A stretch of 64,000 nt of DNA from an uncultured Clostridia bacterium (GCA_934631025.1 CAKTXR010000013.1:1-64000), one strand, 5' to 3'. Numbered from the stretch's first letter, positions 1-9,036 are shown. A program made the numbers and translations. Notes: a model not told the origin generated them from the letters alone.

Positions 1-476
1 ATATCGATCAGCTCGAACGGCGGCCCGGGCAGCACGGCGACGCGCTTGCCGTCCCGCTCGACGATGCAGCCGGGCGCGGTGCCCTTGCGGTTGGGCATGA
101 TGCGGCAGCCCTCGGGGAAGAGCGCCTGCTTTCTGTTGTTGTCGGTCATTTTGCGGCCGGTCGCAGCGAAATAGCGCTCGATTTTGTCCAGACTCTCCTG
201 ATGCAGCCTCATGGGCAGGCCGAAATACTCGGCGACCATCTCCTTGGTCAGGTCGTCCTCAGTCGGCCCCAGACCGCCGGTGGTGATGACCAGATCGGCG
301 CGGGAGAGCGCCTCGTTCAGCGCCTCCTTGACGCGGCCGGGATTGTCACCCACGGTCACGGTGCGGTGCATGGTGATGCCGATCGCCGACAGCCGCCGCG
401 CCAGAAACTGCGCGTCCGTGTTGGCAATCTGTCCCATCAAAAGCTCCGTGCCGACTGAAAGAATTTCGCAAAGCAT
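1..476 (-). CDS. cinA: CinA-like protein, N-terminal MoaB/Mog domain (partial)
   Basis: The reverse strand reads from an ATG at 476 into a protein starting MLCEILSVGTELLMGQIANT and runs off the left edge after about 158 codons, so the C-terminal part is missing. The TELLxGQ motif and the GGLGPTEDD segment (about residues 67-76) are characteristic of the molybdopterin-binding-like domain of CinA/competence-damage proteins, which in many bacteria carry nicotinamide-nucleotide amidase and ADP-ribose pyrophosphatase activities in NAD salvage. It lies 129 bp downstream of pgsA on the same strand; the ftsK-rimO-pgsA-cinA order is a common Bacillota arrangement. Whether the C-terminal deamidase domain is present cannot be seen. 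Confidence 0.93.
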   Translation of the reverse strand, partial: MLCEILSVGTELLMGQIANTDAQFLARRLSAIGITMHRTVTVGDNPGRVKEALNEALSRADLVITTGGLGPTEDDLTKEMVAEYFGLPMRLHQESLDKIERYFAATGRKMTDNNRKQALFPEGCRIMPNRKGTAPGCIVERDGKRVAVLPGPPFELID

Positions 477-519
477 AGTGTATCGCTCCCCTTTGAAGTC
501 AGTTTCTTCCTATTATATA

Positions 520-599
520 CGCCGTTTTCGGCGGCGTTTGCGCGCCCCGCTGCCGAAAACGGCAGAAGCCTGCCAGACCCCTTTGCGGAATCGGCAGGC
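520..599 (-). terminator. Series of three GC-rich stem-loops between pgsA and cinA
   Basis: Three perfect small inverted repeats follow the pgsA stop on the minus strand: 568-599 (7 bp stem GCCTGCC), 550-565 (CTGCCG, TTTT loop) and 520-533 (CGCCG, TTTT loop). None has a long T run, so they may act as an attenuator or processing site rather than a full terminator. A TATAAT-like box lies just after them on the minus strand (512-517), without a good -35. Confidence 0.4.
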
Positions 600-605
600 C
601 GCGCG

Positions 606-1193
606 TCAGATATTGGTGGTGTCGATGACGTCCTTGTTGCGCACGATGTAGTCAATGCAGGAAAGCACCGCCAGCGCCAGCGCAATCCAGAGGATGATCT
701 GCGCCAGCACGGCCATGAACGACGAGCTGAGCACAGCCAGACAGCCCTCGAAGGGGATGCACAGTATGCACGCGGGCAGGCAGACCATCTCGGCGGCGGT
801 CTTGTATTTGCCCAGCGGGCCGGCGGCGATGACCTTGCCGCGAGAGGCTGCGATCATGCGGAAGCCGCTGATGATGAATTCGCGCGCGATGAACACCATG
901 CACACGCCGGCCATCATGCGGTGCTGCGCGGTCAGGAACACCATCGCTGCGGTCACCAGCAGCTTGTCGGCGATGGGATCCATCAGCTTGCCGAAATCGG
1001 TGATCAGGTTGTCGCGGCGGGCGATTTTGCCGTCAAACCAGTCGGTCAGCGACGCGCCGACGAACACCAGCGCTGCCAGCATCTGCGCCCAAGGCGAATG
1101 GATCGATATGAAGATGCAGAACACGGGCACCAGCACGACGCGCAGAAGCGTCAGCTTGTTGGGTAGATTCATGCGCTTGATGAAATCAATCAT
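606..1193 (-). CDS. pgsA: CDP-diacylglycerol--glycerol-3-phosphate 3-phosphatidyltransferase
   Basis: 195 residues, the normal size for PgsA. It should form phosphatidylglycerol phosphate from CDP-diacylglycerol and glycerol-3-phosphate at the cytoplasmic membrane. The CDP-alcohol phosphotransferase signature D-x2-D-G-x2-A-R-x8-G-x3-D-x3-D is complete (LTDWFDGKIARR then GKLMDPIADK, about residues 50-78), followed by several hydrophobic membrane segments. The N-terminus MNLPNKLTLLR is typical; a start at the ATG 7 codons in (MNLPNK) is also possible. The gene overlaps the end of rimO by 8 bp, so the two are co-translated. Confidence 0.95.
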   Translation of the reverse strand: MIDFIKRMNLPNKLTLLRVVLVPVFCIFISIHSPWAQMLAALVFVGASLTDWFDGKIARRDNLITDFGKLMDPIADKLLVTAAMVFLTAQHRMMAGVCMVFIAREFIISGFRMIAASRGKVIAAGPLGKYKTAAEMVCLPACILCIPFEGCLAVLSSSFMAVLAQIILWIALALAVLSCIDYIVRNKDVIDTTNI

Positions 1194-2508
1194 CGCGCTT
1201 CACCGCCTCTCCGGTCAGATCATATTCGCTCGACGACGTGATATGCACGTTCACATAATCGCCGGGCTTGAGCTTCTTCTGGGATATAAACAGCACCTTG
1301 CCGTCGATTTCAGGCGCTTCCAGACGGCTGCGGCCATAGTATTTGCCGCGGCGGAAGCCCTCCACCAGCACCTCGGCGGTCTCGCCGACGCGTCTGGCGC
1401 AGCTCGCGGCGCTGATTTCCTGCTGGAGCAGCATCAGCCGGTCGAGCCGCTCCTGCTTGATCTCCTCGTCGATCTGGTCAGGCATTTCGGCGGCGGCGGT
1501 GCCCTCCTCGGGGGAATAGGAGAACGCGCCCAGCCGGTCGAAGCGCGCTTCCCGCATGAAGTCGAGCATCGCTTCGAACTCGTCGTCCGTCTCGCCGGGG
1601 AATCCGACCATCAGCGTCGTGCGGATGAGTATGTCGCGCTCGCGGCAGCGCTTGATCAGCTTGCGGATGAGCGCCTGAGAGCCGCGCCGGTTCATGCGCT
1701 TGAGCACGCGGTCCTCGGTGTGCTGCAGCGGCAGGTCGAGATAGCGGCAGGCCTTGGGCAGATAGGCCATCGCGTCCAGCAGCTCGTCGGTCACCGTGTC
1801 GGGGTAGCAGTACAGCACGCGCATCCAGTGCAGCCTGTCCATGCCCTGCAGCGTGTGCAGCAGCTGGGGCAGCAGCAGCTTGCCCTCGGGGAAATCGTTT
1901 CCGTAGCGCGAGGTGTCCTGAGCGATCAGCGTCAGCTCGGTCACGCCGTTCTCGGTGAGATTGCGGCATTCGCTTACGATGTCGTCGAACGGCCGCGAGT
2001 GATACGGCCCCCGGATCAGTGGGATGGCGCAGTAGGTGCAGCGGTTGCTGCATCCGTCGGAGAGCTTGACATAGGCGGAATAGGAGGGCGTGGTCAGCAC
2101 GCGCGGCGCGCAGAAGAAGCGATTACCCTCGCCGGTGAGCAGCGGATGCGTGCCCTTGTCGGCCTCGGCAATGGCGGCGAGCAGCTTTTCGTAGGAAGCC
2201 ACGCCCATCAGCAGGTCGATCTCGGGAATTTCGGCGCGCAGCTCCTCGCCGTAGCGCTGCACAAGGCAGCCCGTGACGATCAGCATACGGCATTTCCCGC
2301 TCTTTTTGTATTCGGCCATTTCGAGAATCGTGTCGATCGATTCTTCCTTCGCGGAGAGTATGAAGCCGCAGGTGTTGACGATGATGATCTCGGCCTTGCG
2401 CGGATCGGAGACAATGGCGTAGCCCGCCTGGCTGAGCATCCCCAGCATGACCTCGCTGTCCACGCGGTTTTTCGAGCAGCCCAGAGACACCAGACCAATG
2501 GTTTTCAT
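1186..2508 (-). CDS. rimO: Ribosomal protein S12 methylthiotransferase RimO
   Basis: 440 residues. It is a radical-SAM enzyme that adds a methylthio group to the beta carbon of a conserved aspartate of ribosomal protein S12. The N-terminal UPF0004 domain begins GLVSLGCSKNRVDSE, which is specific for RimO among methylthiotransferases. The radical-SAM cluster motif CSNRCTYC lies near residue 150 and a TRAM domain ends the protein (about 375-440). It lies between ftsK and pgsA on the same strand. A second methylthiotransferase of the MtaB class is encoded at 39534-40811. Confidence 0.97.
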   Translation of the reverse strand: MKTIGLVSLGCSKNRVDSEVMLGMLSQAGYAIVSDPRKAEIIIVNTCGFILSAKEESIDTILEMAEYKKSGKCRMLIVTGCLVQRYGEELRAEIPEIDLLMGVASYEKLLAAIAEADKGTHPLLTGEGNRFFCAPRVLTTPSYSAYVKLSDGCSNRCTYCAIPLIRGPYHSRPFDDIVSECRNLTENGVTELTLIAQDTSRYGNDFPEGKLLLPQLLHTLQGMDRLHWMRVLYCYPDTVTDELLDAMAYLPKACRYLDLPLQHTEDRVLKRMNRRGSQALIRKLIKRCRERDILIRTTLMVGFPGETDDEFEAMLDFMREARFDRLGAFSYSPEEGTAAAEMPDQIDEEIKQERLDRLMLLQQEISAASCARRVGETAEVLVEGFRRGKYYGRSRLEAPEIDGKVLFISQKKLKPGDYVNVHITSSSEYDLTGEAVKRDD

Positions 2509-2655
2509 GTTATTCGTATCGTCCTTCCGTATGAATCGGTTTCGCCGCGCCGGAACGCGGAGAAAAGTGCTTTCCGTTTGAGCGCCCGCTCATCGCCGCC
2601 TGCGCGGATCGTGAAGGCGGCCAATCGTTTCCTATTATGTAGGCGCGCGGGGACT

Positions 2656-5520
2656 TCACTCGCCGTCCTTGCCGTAGAGCGCGTTGTAGTCCTCGCGCGT
2701 CATGATGACGGTGCGCGGCTTTGCGCCCTCGGCCTGACTGACGACGCCGCGGTTGGCCAGCTCGTCCACCAGCCGTCCCGCGCGGGCATAGCCGATGGCC
2801 AGCTTGCGCTGCAGCATGGAAATGCTGACCTGACCGGCGTTGAACGTGATGTCCGCCGCCTGCGGCAGGAGCTTGTCACTCTCCTTCTCGGCGGGATCCT
2901 CCTCCGGCTCCTCGGTCGTGTCCACCTCGCGGCTTTCCATAAACTCGTTCAGGTCGGCGCTGTACTCGGCCTGATGGCGGTTCTTGATGTACTCGACGAT
3001 CGAGTGAATTTCGTCGTCGCTGACCCACGCGCCCTGAACGCGCTGCATCTTGTTCGATCCGGCGGGGGCGAAGAGCATATCGCCGCGCCCCAGCAGCTTT
3101 TCAGCGCCGCCCACATCGAGGATCGTGCGGCTGTCCACAAACGAGGACACGGTAAACGCGATGCGCGCGGGGATGTTCGCCTTGATCACGCCGGTGATGA
3201 CGTTGACCGACGGGCGCTGCGTCGCGATGACCAGATGGATGCCGGCCGCGCGGGCCAGCTGAGCCAGGCGGCAGATCGAATCCTCGACCTCGCCGGGGCA
3301 GACCATCATGAGGTCGGCCAGCTCATCGATGATGATCACGATCTGCGGCATCATCTTTTCGCCGGTCTGCGCGCACTTTTTGTTGTAGCCCTTGATGTCG
3401 CGCACTTCCTTGGTCGCGAATTTCTTGTATCGGTCGGTCATTTCGGCCACGGCCCATTGCAGCGCGCCGCTGGCTTTCTTCGGGTCGGTCACCACAGGCA
3501 CCAGCAGATGGGGAATGCCGTTGTAGATCGACAGCTCGACCACCTTCGGGTCGATCATGATCAGGCGCACCTCGTCGGGCGTGGCGCGGTAGAGGATCGA
3601 GCAGATGATGCAGTTGATGCACACCGACTTACCGGAACCGGTCGCGCCGGCGATCAGAACGTGAGGCATCTTGGCGATGTCGCCGATGACATAGCGTCCG
3701 GCGTTGTCCTTGCCAATCGCCGCGGCCAGCCGCGAGGGGGCCTTGCGGGCTTCGGCGCTCTCCAGCACCTCGCGCAGCGGCACGGTCTCGATTTCGTCGT
3801 TGGGGATTTCCACGCCCACGGCGGCCTTGCCGGGGATGGGCGCTTCAATGCGGACGCTCATCGCGGCCAGACGCAGCGCGATGTCGTCGGCAAGCGCCGT
3901 GATGCGGCTCACCTTCACGCCCGGCGCGGGAGCCAGCTCGAACCGCGTGACCGTCGGGCCGTGCGCAATGTCGGTCAGCGTGGCGTTGATGTTGAATTCG
4001 CGCAGTGTCTCCTCGAGCTTCTGCGCCTTTTCCTGATCGCGCGCGCTGTTGTGGCCGACGACCGACGGCTTGGGCACGGCCAGCAGGTCGAGCGGGGGAT
4101 AGTTGTATTCGTCCTCGGTCACGGGCAGCGCGGCGCTCTCGTGCGTGGGCGCGCTCTGCGTCATGGCGGCGCGCGTGCTGCGCTCGAGATTCAGTCCGGA
4201 ATTGGGCGCGTCGGTGAAGGACGGCTTGGGCTGCTGCGGCTCGCGCGGCGCGGCGGCTTCGCCCAGCACGGGGCGGTGACGGTCGCGGCCGGTCACGGGG
4301 GAGACGGGCGCGACCGGCGCGACATCCTCATCCTCGTCAAAATTGTCGAAGAGATCGTCGTCGCTGTCGTAGGCGGGCGTGGCGTTCGTATCGTCCTCGC
4401 TGAACTGGTCGGCGGGAATCTCCTTGAAATTGCTGATGTCCACCGGCTCCTGCTCAGGCTCGGCTTCGGTTTCGTAGCCGGGGATGTCGAAGGGCGGCTC
4501 GTCGTCCTCGTCCGGTTCGTCGGCGGGAATGTCGTAAACGGGCGCGTCGTCCACACTCGTCTGATTGTAAGCGGGTGTGGACTCATAGGATGCAGGCTCG
4601 TTGGCAGGCTCCGCAGAGTCCACCTCGGAATCGGCTTCATAGGCGGGCGCTTCAGGCGCGTCATAAGCCGGCTCGGCCTTTTCGATGAATACAGGGCGGC
4701 GGCGCTCGGCGGCGGCGCGCAGTGCGTCGGGCATTTCAAACGGACTGGCTTCGTCGCTTGCCGAATGTCCCGCGCCGGGCTTGGGAGGCTGGGCGACGGT
4801 CTTGCGCGGCGCTTCGCCTGTCACGGACGGTTCGTCCCAGTTGAAGGAATCGCGCTGACGGCGGCGCTCGTCGCGTTCCTCGCGGCGAATCTGATCGCGT
4901 ACGCTCTGGCGCTGGCGGAAATCGTCGTAGCTCTGCTGGATGTGCGTCTGCGCCTGCTCGCCCAGAGAACGCAGCGGAATGCGCGCGAACATCACGACGT
5001 CGATCAGCAGCAGCACCAGCAGCACGGCAAAGCCGCCCCACTGGCCGCACAGCGCGTAGGCGGGATAGGACAGGATCGCGCCGATTGCGCCCGCGCCCCA
5101 ACCGGTCACATAGGATTGACGGATAAAGTTGAGCCAGCCGCCGCCCAGCGTGAGCGAATCGGCGATGGCCCTCGCGGAAAAGATGTGTACCAGTGCGTAG
5201 AGCAGCATCAGCCCCGCGGCAATCATGCTCACGCGACCCGCGTCGAGCGCCTTGCGGCCGGCGAACGTGATCAGCAGGCCGATCCACAGAAGTACCGCGC
5301 ACGTCAGGTGCCGAAACGCGCCGCTCACGCCGGTGAGCAGGCGGCACACGATATTGTCGCTGCCGGTGGTGAGCAGAACGACGAACGACACGATGGCCAC
5401 ACCCATGACGAGCAGGCCGAAAAGCTCTCCGCCATGTCCCTGCCTGGGCGGGGGAGAGTTCTTCTTTTTCGAGGTGTTCGGTTTCGTCGTCTTTTTGACG
5501 TTCTTCTTCGCGGCAGCCAT
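2656..5520 (-). CDS. ftsK: DNA translocase FtsK/SpoIIIE
   Basis: 954 residues, longer than B. subtilis SpoIIIE (about 790) because of an acidic, proline-rich linker (about residues 200-470). The first 170 residues hold about four membrane segments after a lysine-rich start. The motor follows, with Walker A GATGSGKS near residue 625 and Walker B IIIDELADLMM. The C-terminal 70 residues form the winged-helix gamma domain that reads polar DNA motifs (LAIGYARAGRLVDEL). It pumps chromosomal DNA through the division or sporulation septum. It heads the ftsK-rimO-pgsA-cinA cluster; a sigma-A-type promoter lies about 55 bp upstream. Confidence 0.96.
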   Translation of the reverse strand: MAAAKKNVKKTTKPNTSKKKNSPPPRQGHGGELFGLLVMGVAIVSFVVLLTTGSDNIVCRLLTGVSGAFRHLTCAVLLWIGLLITFAGRKALDAGRVSMIAAGLMLLYALVHIFSARAIADSLTLGGGWLNFIRQSYVTGWGAGAIGAILSYPAYALCGQWGGFAVLLVLLLIDVVMFARIPLRSLGEQAQTHIQQSYDDFRQRQSVRDQIRREERDERRRQRDSFNWDEPSVTGEAPRKTVAQPPKPGAGHSASDEASPFEMPDALRAAAERRRPVFIEKAEPAYDAPEAPAYEADSEVDSAEPANEPASYESTPAYNQTSVDDAPVYDIPADEPDEDDEPPFDIPGYETEAEPEQEPVDISNFKEIPADQFSEDDTNATPAYDSDDDLFDNFDEDEDVAPVAPVSPVTGRDRHRPVLGEAAAPREPQQPKPSFTDAPNSGLNLERSTRAAMTQSAPTHESAALPVTEDEYNYPPLDLLAVPKPSVVGHNSARDQEKAQKLEETLREFNINATLTDIAHGPTVTRFELAPAPGVKVSRITALADDIALRLAAMSVRIEAPIPGKAAVGVEIPNDEIETVPLREVLESAEARKAPSRLAAAIGKDNAGRYVIGDIAKMPHVLIAGATGSGKSVCINCIICSILYRATPDEVRLIMIDPKVVELSIYNGIPHLLVPVVTDPKKASGALQWAVAEMTDRYKKFATKEVRDIKGYNKKCAQTGEKMMPQIVIIIDELADLMMVCPGEVEDSICRLAQLARAAGIHLVIATQRPSVNVITGVIKANIPARIAFTVSSFVDSRTILDVGGAEKLLGRGDMLFAPAGSNKMQRVQGAWVSDDEIHSIVEYIKNRHQAEYSADLNEFMESREVDTTEEPEEDPAEKESDKLLPQAADITFNAGQVSISMLQRKLAIGYARAGRLVDELANRGVVSQAEGAKPRTVIMTREDYNALYGKDGE

Positions 5521-5575
5521 TGAATCCTCCTTCGGGCTGCGTGCGCCTGAGGACGCACCATCCAGCCTTACCTAT

Positions 5576-5604
5576 ATTATACACCCTGTTCTGTAAAGAA
5601 TCAA
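5576..5604 (-). promoter_or_regulatory. Sigma-A-type promoter of ftsK
   Basis: On the minus strand TTGATT (5599-5604) and TATAAT (5576-5581) are separated by 17 bp and lie about 55 bp before the ftsK start. Confidence 0.7.
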
Positions 5605-5647
5605 TCATGACATGAAATCCCGCGAACAAATGATTTTGCGCTTTCCC

Positions 5648-5676
5648 TTGACAAATCCGCGCCGGACGGCTATGGT
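5648..5676 (+). promoter_or_regulatory. Possible promoter for the ydcF-like gene
   Basis: TTGACA (5648-5653), 17 bp spacer, TATGGT (5671-5676). It would give a leader of about 285 nt that includes the mini-hairpin array. Nothing better is visible nearer the gene. Confidence 0.4.
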
Positions 5677-5727
5677 GAAGGCGGGGAAGGCCAATGCGGA
5701 ACAGCCTGAGGCCGCGCGGCGGCGAGT

Positions 5728-5950
5728 AAACAGACTTCGGTCTGAAATGATGAAAAACAGAGAACGCGTCTCTGCTCTCGCAGCCCTTGCCTGAAAGCCG
5801 GAGAGCTGCGAATCGGCGCGAAAGTCAGCGTAAATTGAAATAAAAACAGAACTCGGTCTATATTTGGGAAAATCCATATGCGGCGGGAGATTTGAACGTA
5901 CATTTCCCCGAAAATTGAAATTGAAATCATGCAAAAACAGACCGGAGTCT
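5728..5950. repeat. Array of four mini-hairpins with motif AAACAGAnnnnnGTCT
   Basis: Four short units occur at 5728-5743, 5755-5774, 5844-5859 and 5935-5950. Each begins AAACAGA and ends in GTCT or TCTCTG, forming a small stem-loop; the first has a TTCG tetraloop. Some are preceded by a TTGAAAT/GAAATGATG tract. Read on the minus strand each is a hairpin followed by GTTT or GTTTTT, like a minimal intrinsic terminator. Two more copies occur at 62622-62637 and 62690-62705. No convincing gene lies in 5605-5966. Confidence 0.6.
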
Positions 5951-5966
5951 AATAAGGAGAAACGAT

Positions 5967-6776
5967 ATGATGACGGATATTCAGACGGCGGAATGGATCA
6001 ACATGCTGGGGCGCTTCTGCGGCGCGCGGGATGTGGAATCGCTCACGCGTGCGAGTCTGCGCGAACGGTTCGGCTTTGAGCAGGCGGACGTGCTGGCGCT
6101 CTTCGGCGGCAGCATTATCGCGGGCGCGGACGTGCTGGCGCGGGCCATGCGGGAAAACGTCGCCGCGCGCTATGTCATTGTGGGCGGCGAGGGACACACG
6201 ACCGAGACGCTGCGCCGCGTCGTTCATGCGCGCCGTCCCGAGATCGAGACGACCGGCCTGCCGGAAGCCGAGGTGTTTTCGCGCTATATGAAGGCGGTCT
6301 ACAATCTCGCGCCCGACTATATCGAAACGCGCTCCACCAACTGCGGCAACAACATCACGAATCTGCTCGCTCTGCTGGCGCGCGAGGGGATCGGCGCGCA
6401 GCGCGTCATACTCTGTCAGGACGCGACCATGCAGCGGCGCATGGACGCGGGGCTGCGCAAATACGCGCCGGACAGCGCGATCGTGAACTACGCGACCTAC
6501 CGCGCGACGGTCGAAGCGTGCGGCGACCGGCTGGTCTATGACGCGCCGATCGACGGTATGTGGACGATCAAGCGCTATGTCAATCTGCTCATGGGCGAAA
6601 TTCCGCGTCTGCGCGACGATGAAAACGGCTATGGCCCGCGCGGTAGGGGCTATATCGCGCACACCAACGTGCCGGATGCGGTTGAAGAGGCGTTCGCCGG
6701 CCTGCAAGGCGTGTTCGGCGCGGAGACGCGCGCGGCCAATCCGGCCTACGCATCGGAATCAGTGAAGGGAGAGTGA
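5967..6776 (+). CDS. YdcF-like DUF218 family protein
   Basis: 269 residues. The order of motifs follows E. coli YdcF closely from memory: an N-terminal helical part, LFGGSIIAGADVLARA, the GGEGHTTE loop, STNCGNNITN, CQDATMQRRMDAGLRK and the C-terminal IPRLRDDENGYGPRGRGYI block. The family (PF02698, with SanA/ElyC) has a Rossmann-like fold; YdcF binds S-adenosylmethionine in vitro but its reaction is unknown. There is no signal peptide or membrane segment, so it should be cytosolic. RBS AAGGAGA lies 6 bp before the chosen ATG; a second ATG follows at once. It is followed 6 bp later by a DUF5655 gene, forming a two-gene unit. Confidence 0.9.
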   Translation: MMTDIQTAEWINMLGRFCGARDVESLTRASLRERFGFEQADVLALFGGSIIAGADVLARAMRENVAARYVIVGGEGHTTETLRRVVHARRPEIETTGLPEAEVFSRYMKAVYNLAPDYIETRSTNCGNNITNLLALLAREGIGAQRVILCQDATMQRRMDAGLRKYAPDSAIVNYATYRATVEACGDRLVYDAPIDGMWTIKRYVNLLMGEIPRLRDDENGYGPRGRGYIAHTNVPDAVEEAFAGLQGVFGAETRAANPAYASESVKGE

Positions 6777-6782
6777 ACCGCC

Positions 6783-7169
6783 ATGCCGCTTTCCGTCGCG
6801 GAAATCGCATTCTTTGAGGCGCATCCGAACGCGCTTCCTATTTATAAGGCCTTTGCGCAGGCCGTCGGTTCGTGGGAGGGCGTTGCCGTGCGCGTTCAAA
6901 AGACGCAGATTACTTTTTCGAGCCGCCATGTGTTCGCCTGCGTGTCCTTCCTGCGCGCGCGCAAAAAGGCCGCCATGCCGCCTATTTTCCTCACGCTGTC
7001 ACTGGGTCTGCCCGCGCCGCTCGAGTCGTCGCGCCTTGACGGGGTAGTTGAGCCATATCCCGGGCGCTGGACGAACCACATTGTCGTCGCTTCGGTTGAG
7101 GAAATCGACTCAGAGCTGCTCGGCTGGGCGAGCGAAGCCCGCTTTTTTGCAGAATTGAAGGGGCGCTGA
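6783..7169 (+). CDS. DUF5655 domain protein
   Basis: 128 residues, no signal peptide. The central part (VQKTQITFSSRHVFACVSFL, about residues 39-58) is the recognisable core of DUF5655, a small domain of unknown biochemical role found alone or fused to DUF4287-like segments. The C-terminal part (NHIVVASVEEIDSELLGWASEA) also fits the family. It starts 6 bp after the ydcF-like gene and is probably co-transcribed. No function can be assigned. Confidence 0.8.
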   Translation: MPLSVAEIAFFEAHPNALPIYKAFAQAVGSWEGVAVRVQKTQITFSSRHVFACVSFLRARKKAAMPPIFLTLSLGLPAPLESSRLDGVVEPYPGRWTNHIVVASVEEIDSELLGWASEARFFAELKGR

Positions 7170-7191
7170 CGCAAATTTGGCATAAAATTGC

Positions 7192-7219
7192 TTGCAAAAC
7201 GGGAAGAATATGTTATAAT
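7192..7219 (+). promoter_or_regulatory. Promoter of the 5'-nucleotidase gene
   Basis: TTGCAA (7192-7197), 16 bp spacer, TATAAT (7214-7219) with an extended -10 TG at 7211-7212. It lies about 70 bp before the start codon. Confidence 0.75.
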
Positions 7220-7288
7220 ATGGTTGAATGCGTGCGAATACAGAATGAACCGCGCGCAAATAACGCTCTATAAGGAGGATACTCAACC

Positions 7289-8947
7289 ATGAAGAAGCTG
7301 CTTGCCTGTTTCCTTGCGCTGACCCTCTTGCTGATCGCGCCGGCCCTTGCGGAGGAAACCGCGCCGGTCTTTCAGCAGGACGTCGTGATCCTCTTCACCA
7401 GCGACGTCCATTGCGGCGTCGAATCGAACTTTGGCTATGCGGGGCTGGCGCTCGTGCGCGACGCGTATGAGCGGGCCGGCAATCATGTGCTGCTCGTTGA
7501 CAACGGCGATTCCATACAGGGCGAGCCGGTGGGCACGATGACCAGCGGCGAGGCGAACGTGAAGCTCATGAACGCTGTGGGCTACGACATCGCCACGATG
7601 GGCAATCATGAATTTGATTACGGCATGGATCGCTTTTTCGCGCTGACGAAAATGGCGGATTTCCCGTATATCAGCTGCAATTTCAACAAGGACGGCGAGC
7701 TGCAATTCGCGCCTTACGTCATCAAGGAGTTCGACGGCGTGAAGATCGCCTTCGTCGGTATCAGCACGCCAAAGACGCTGACCTCCTCCACGCCCAAGTA
7801 CTTCCAGGATGAAAACGGCAATTTCATCTACGGCTTCTTTGAGGATGAGACGGGCGAGAAGCTCTATGCCGCCGTTCAGAAGGCTGTGGACGACGCGCGC
7901 GCCGAGGGCGCTCAGTTCGTGATCGCCATGGCACATCTGGGCAATGAGGACGAGTGCAAGCCCTACACCTACGCCGACGTGATCGCCAACACCACCGGCA
8001 TCAACGCCATGCTCGACGGCCACAGCCACGACACCAATCATGTCGAGATGCGCAACAAGGACGGCGAAACCGTGCTGCGTCAGGGCTGCGGCACCAAGAT
8101 GCAGGGCATAGGCTATCTGAAGATCGCCGCCGAGGACGGCGCGATGGATGCGGGCGTTATGCTCTGGAACTGCGCGGATTTCAACGCGACCGAGCTGTAT
8201 AATCTCGATACCGACGTGACGAAGGCCGTTTCCGAGGCCACCGACGAACTGAACGCTGCGCTGGCCGAGGTCGTCGCGAAAACCGACGTGGATCTGACTA
8301 TCAACGATCCCACCGCCGCGAAGGACGACGGCTCGCCCGTGCGCATCATCCGTAACGCCGAGACGAATCTGGGCGACCTGTGCGCCGACGCGTATCGCTA
8401 TGTGTCGGGCGCGGACGTGGCATTCGTCAACGGCGGCGGTATCCGCGTGAGCATCAAGGCGGGCGACATCACCCGCAACGACATCCTGAAGGTGCATCCC
8501 TTCGGCAATGCGCTGTGCGTCTGCGAGGCGACCGGCCAGCAGATCCTCGACGCGCTCGAGCTGAGCGTCAGCTCGATGCCCGGCGAATACGGCGGCTTCC
8601 TGCAGGTGTCCGGATTGACCTTCGAGGTGGACACGAGCATCCCGTCCGGCGTGAAGCGCGATGAGAAGAATATGTTCGTGGGCGTGGAGGGCGACCGCCG
8701 CGTCTCGAATGTGCTCGTCGGCGGCGAGCCGATCGATCCCGAAAAGACCTACACCGTCGCCTCGCACAACTATCTGCTGCATAACGGCGGCGACGGCTAC
8801 ACCATCTTCCAGAACTGCACCTTCACGCAGGAGAGCGTCATGCTGGACAATCAGGTGCTGCTCACCTACATCACCGAGGGCCTGAACGGCGTGGTCGGCG
8901 AGCAGTACGCCAATCCCTACGGCGAGGGTCGCATTACCGCCAGGTAA
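7289..8947 (+). CDS. Secreted 5'-nucleotidase / 2',3'-cyclic phosphodiesterase family protein
   Basis: 552 residues with a clear Sec signal peptide (MKKLLACFLALTLLLIAPALA). The N-terminal calcineurin-like metallophosphatase domain has the metal ligands in TSDVHCG, DNGDSIQG, GNHEFDYG and GHSHDTNH. The C-terminal 5'-nucleotidase domain (about 340-530) has the NGGGIR substrate-binding motif. The enzyme should hydrolyse extracellular nucleotides to nucleosides and phosphate. No lipobox, LPXTG or SLH domain is seen, so it is probably secreted free. RBS AAGGAGG lies before the ATG. It has its own promoter and terminator. Confidence 0.94.
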   Translation: MKKLLACFLALTLLLIAPALAEETAPVFQQDVVILFTSDVHCGVESNFGYAGLALVRDAYERAGNHVLLVDNGDSIQGEPVGTMTSGEANVKLMNAVGYDIATMGNHEFDYGMDRFFALTKMADFPYISCNFNKDGELQFAPYVIKEFDGVKIAFVGISTPKTLTSSTPKYFQDENGNFIYGFFEDETGEKLYAAVQKAVDDARAEGAQFVIAMAHLGNEDECKPYTYADVIANTTGINAMLDGHSHDTNHVEMRNKDGETVLRQGCGTKMQGIGYLKIAAEDGAMDAGVMLWNCADFNATELYNLDTDVTKAVSEATDELNAALAEVVAKTDVDLTINDPTAAKDDGSPVRIIRNAETNLGDLCADAYRYVSGADVAFVNGGGIRVSIKAGDITRNDILKVHPFGNALCVCEATGQQILDALELSVSSMPGEYGGFLQVSGLTFEVDTSIPSGVKRDEKNMFVGVEGDRRVSNVLVGGEPIDPEKTYTVASHNYLLHNGGDGYTIFQNCTFTQESVMLDNQVLLTYITEGLNGVVGEQYANPYGEGRITAR

Positions 8948-8961
8948 GCTTTATCGCAAAG

Positions 8962-8998
8962 AAGAGGAATCCGGCAGGCGCTGTCGGGTTCCTCTTTT
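8962..8998 (+). terminator. Intrinsic terminator of the 5'-nucleotidase gene
   Basis: AAGAGGAAtCCGgCAG pairs with CTGtCGGgTTCCTCTT across a 3-nt loop, followed by TTTT. Confidence 0.9.
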
Positions 8999-9036
8999 AT
9001 CGCGGCGTTTTCGCTCCGCGGTTTGTCGGCAGGCGT

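Noticed and set aside
655..5523. A 1622-codon open frame on the plus strand antisense to ftsK, rimO and pgsA
   Set aside because: It mirrors three conserved genes on the other strand. In GC-rich DNA with strong third-position bias the antisense frame often lacks stops; there is no domain, ribosome site or sensible composition (very rich in H, R, A, D).
5605..5934. A 109-codon minus-strand frame upstream of ftsK
   Set aside because: It covers the mini-hairpin array and the ftsK promoter, has no ribosome site and no family features.
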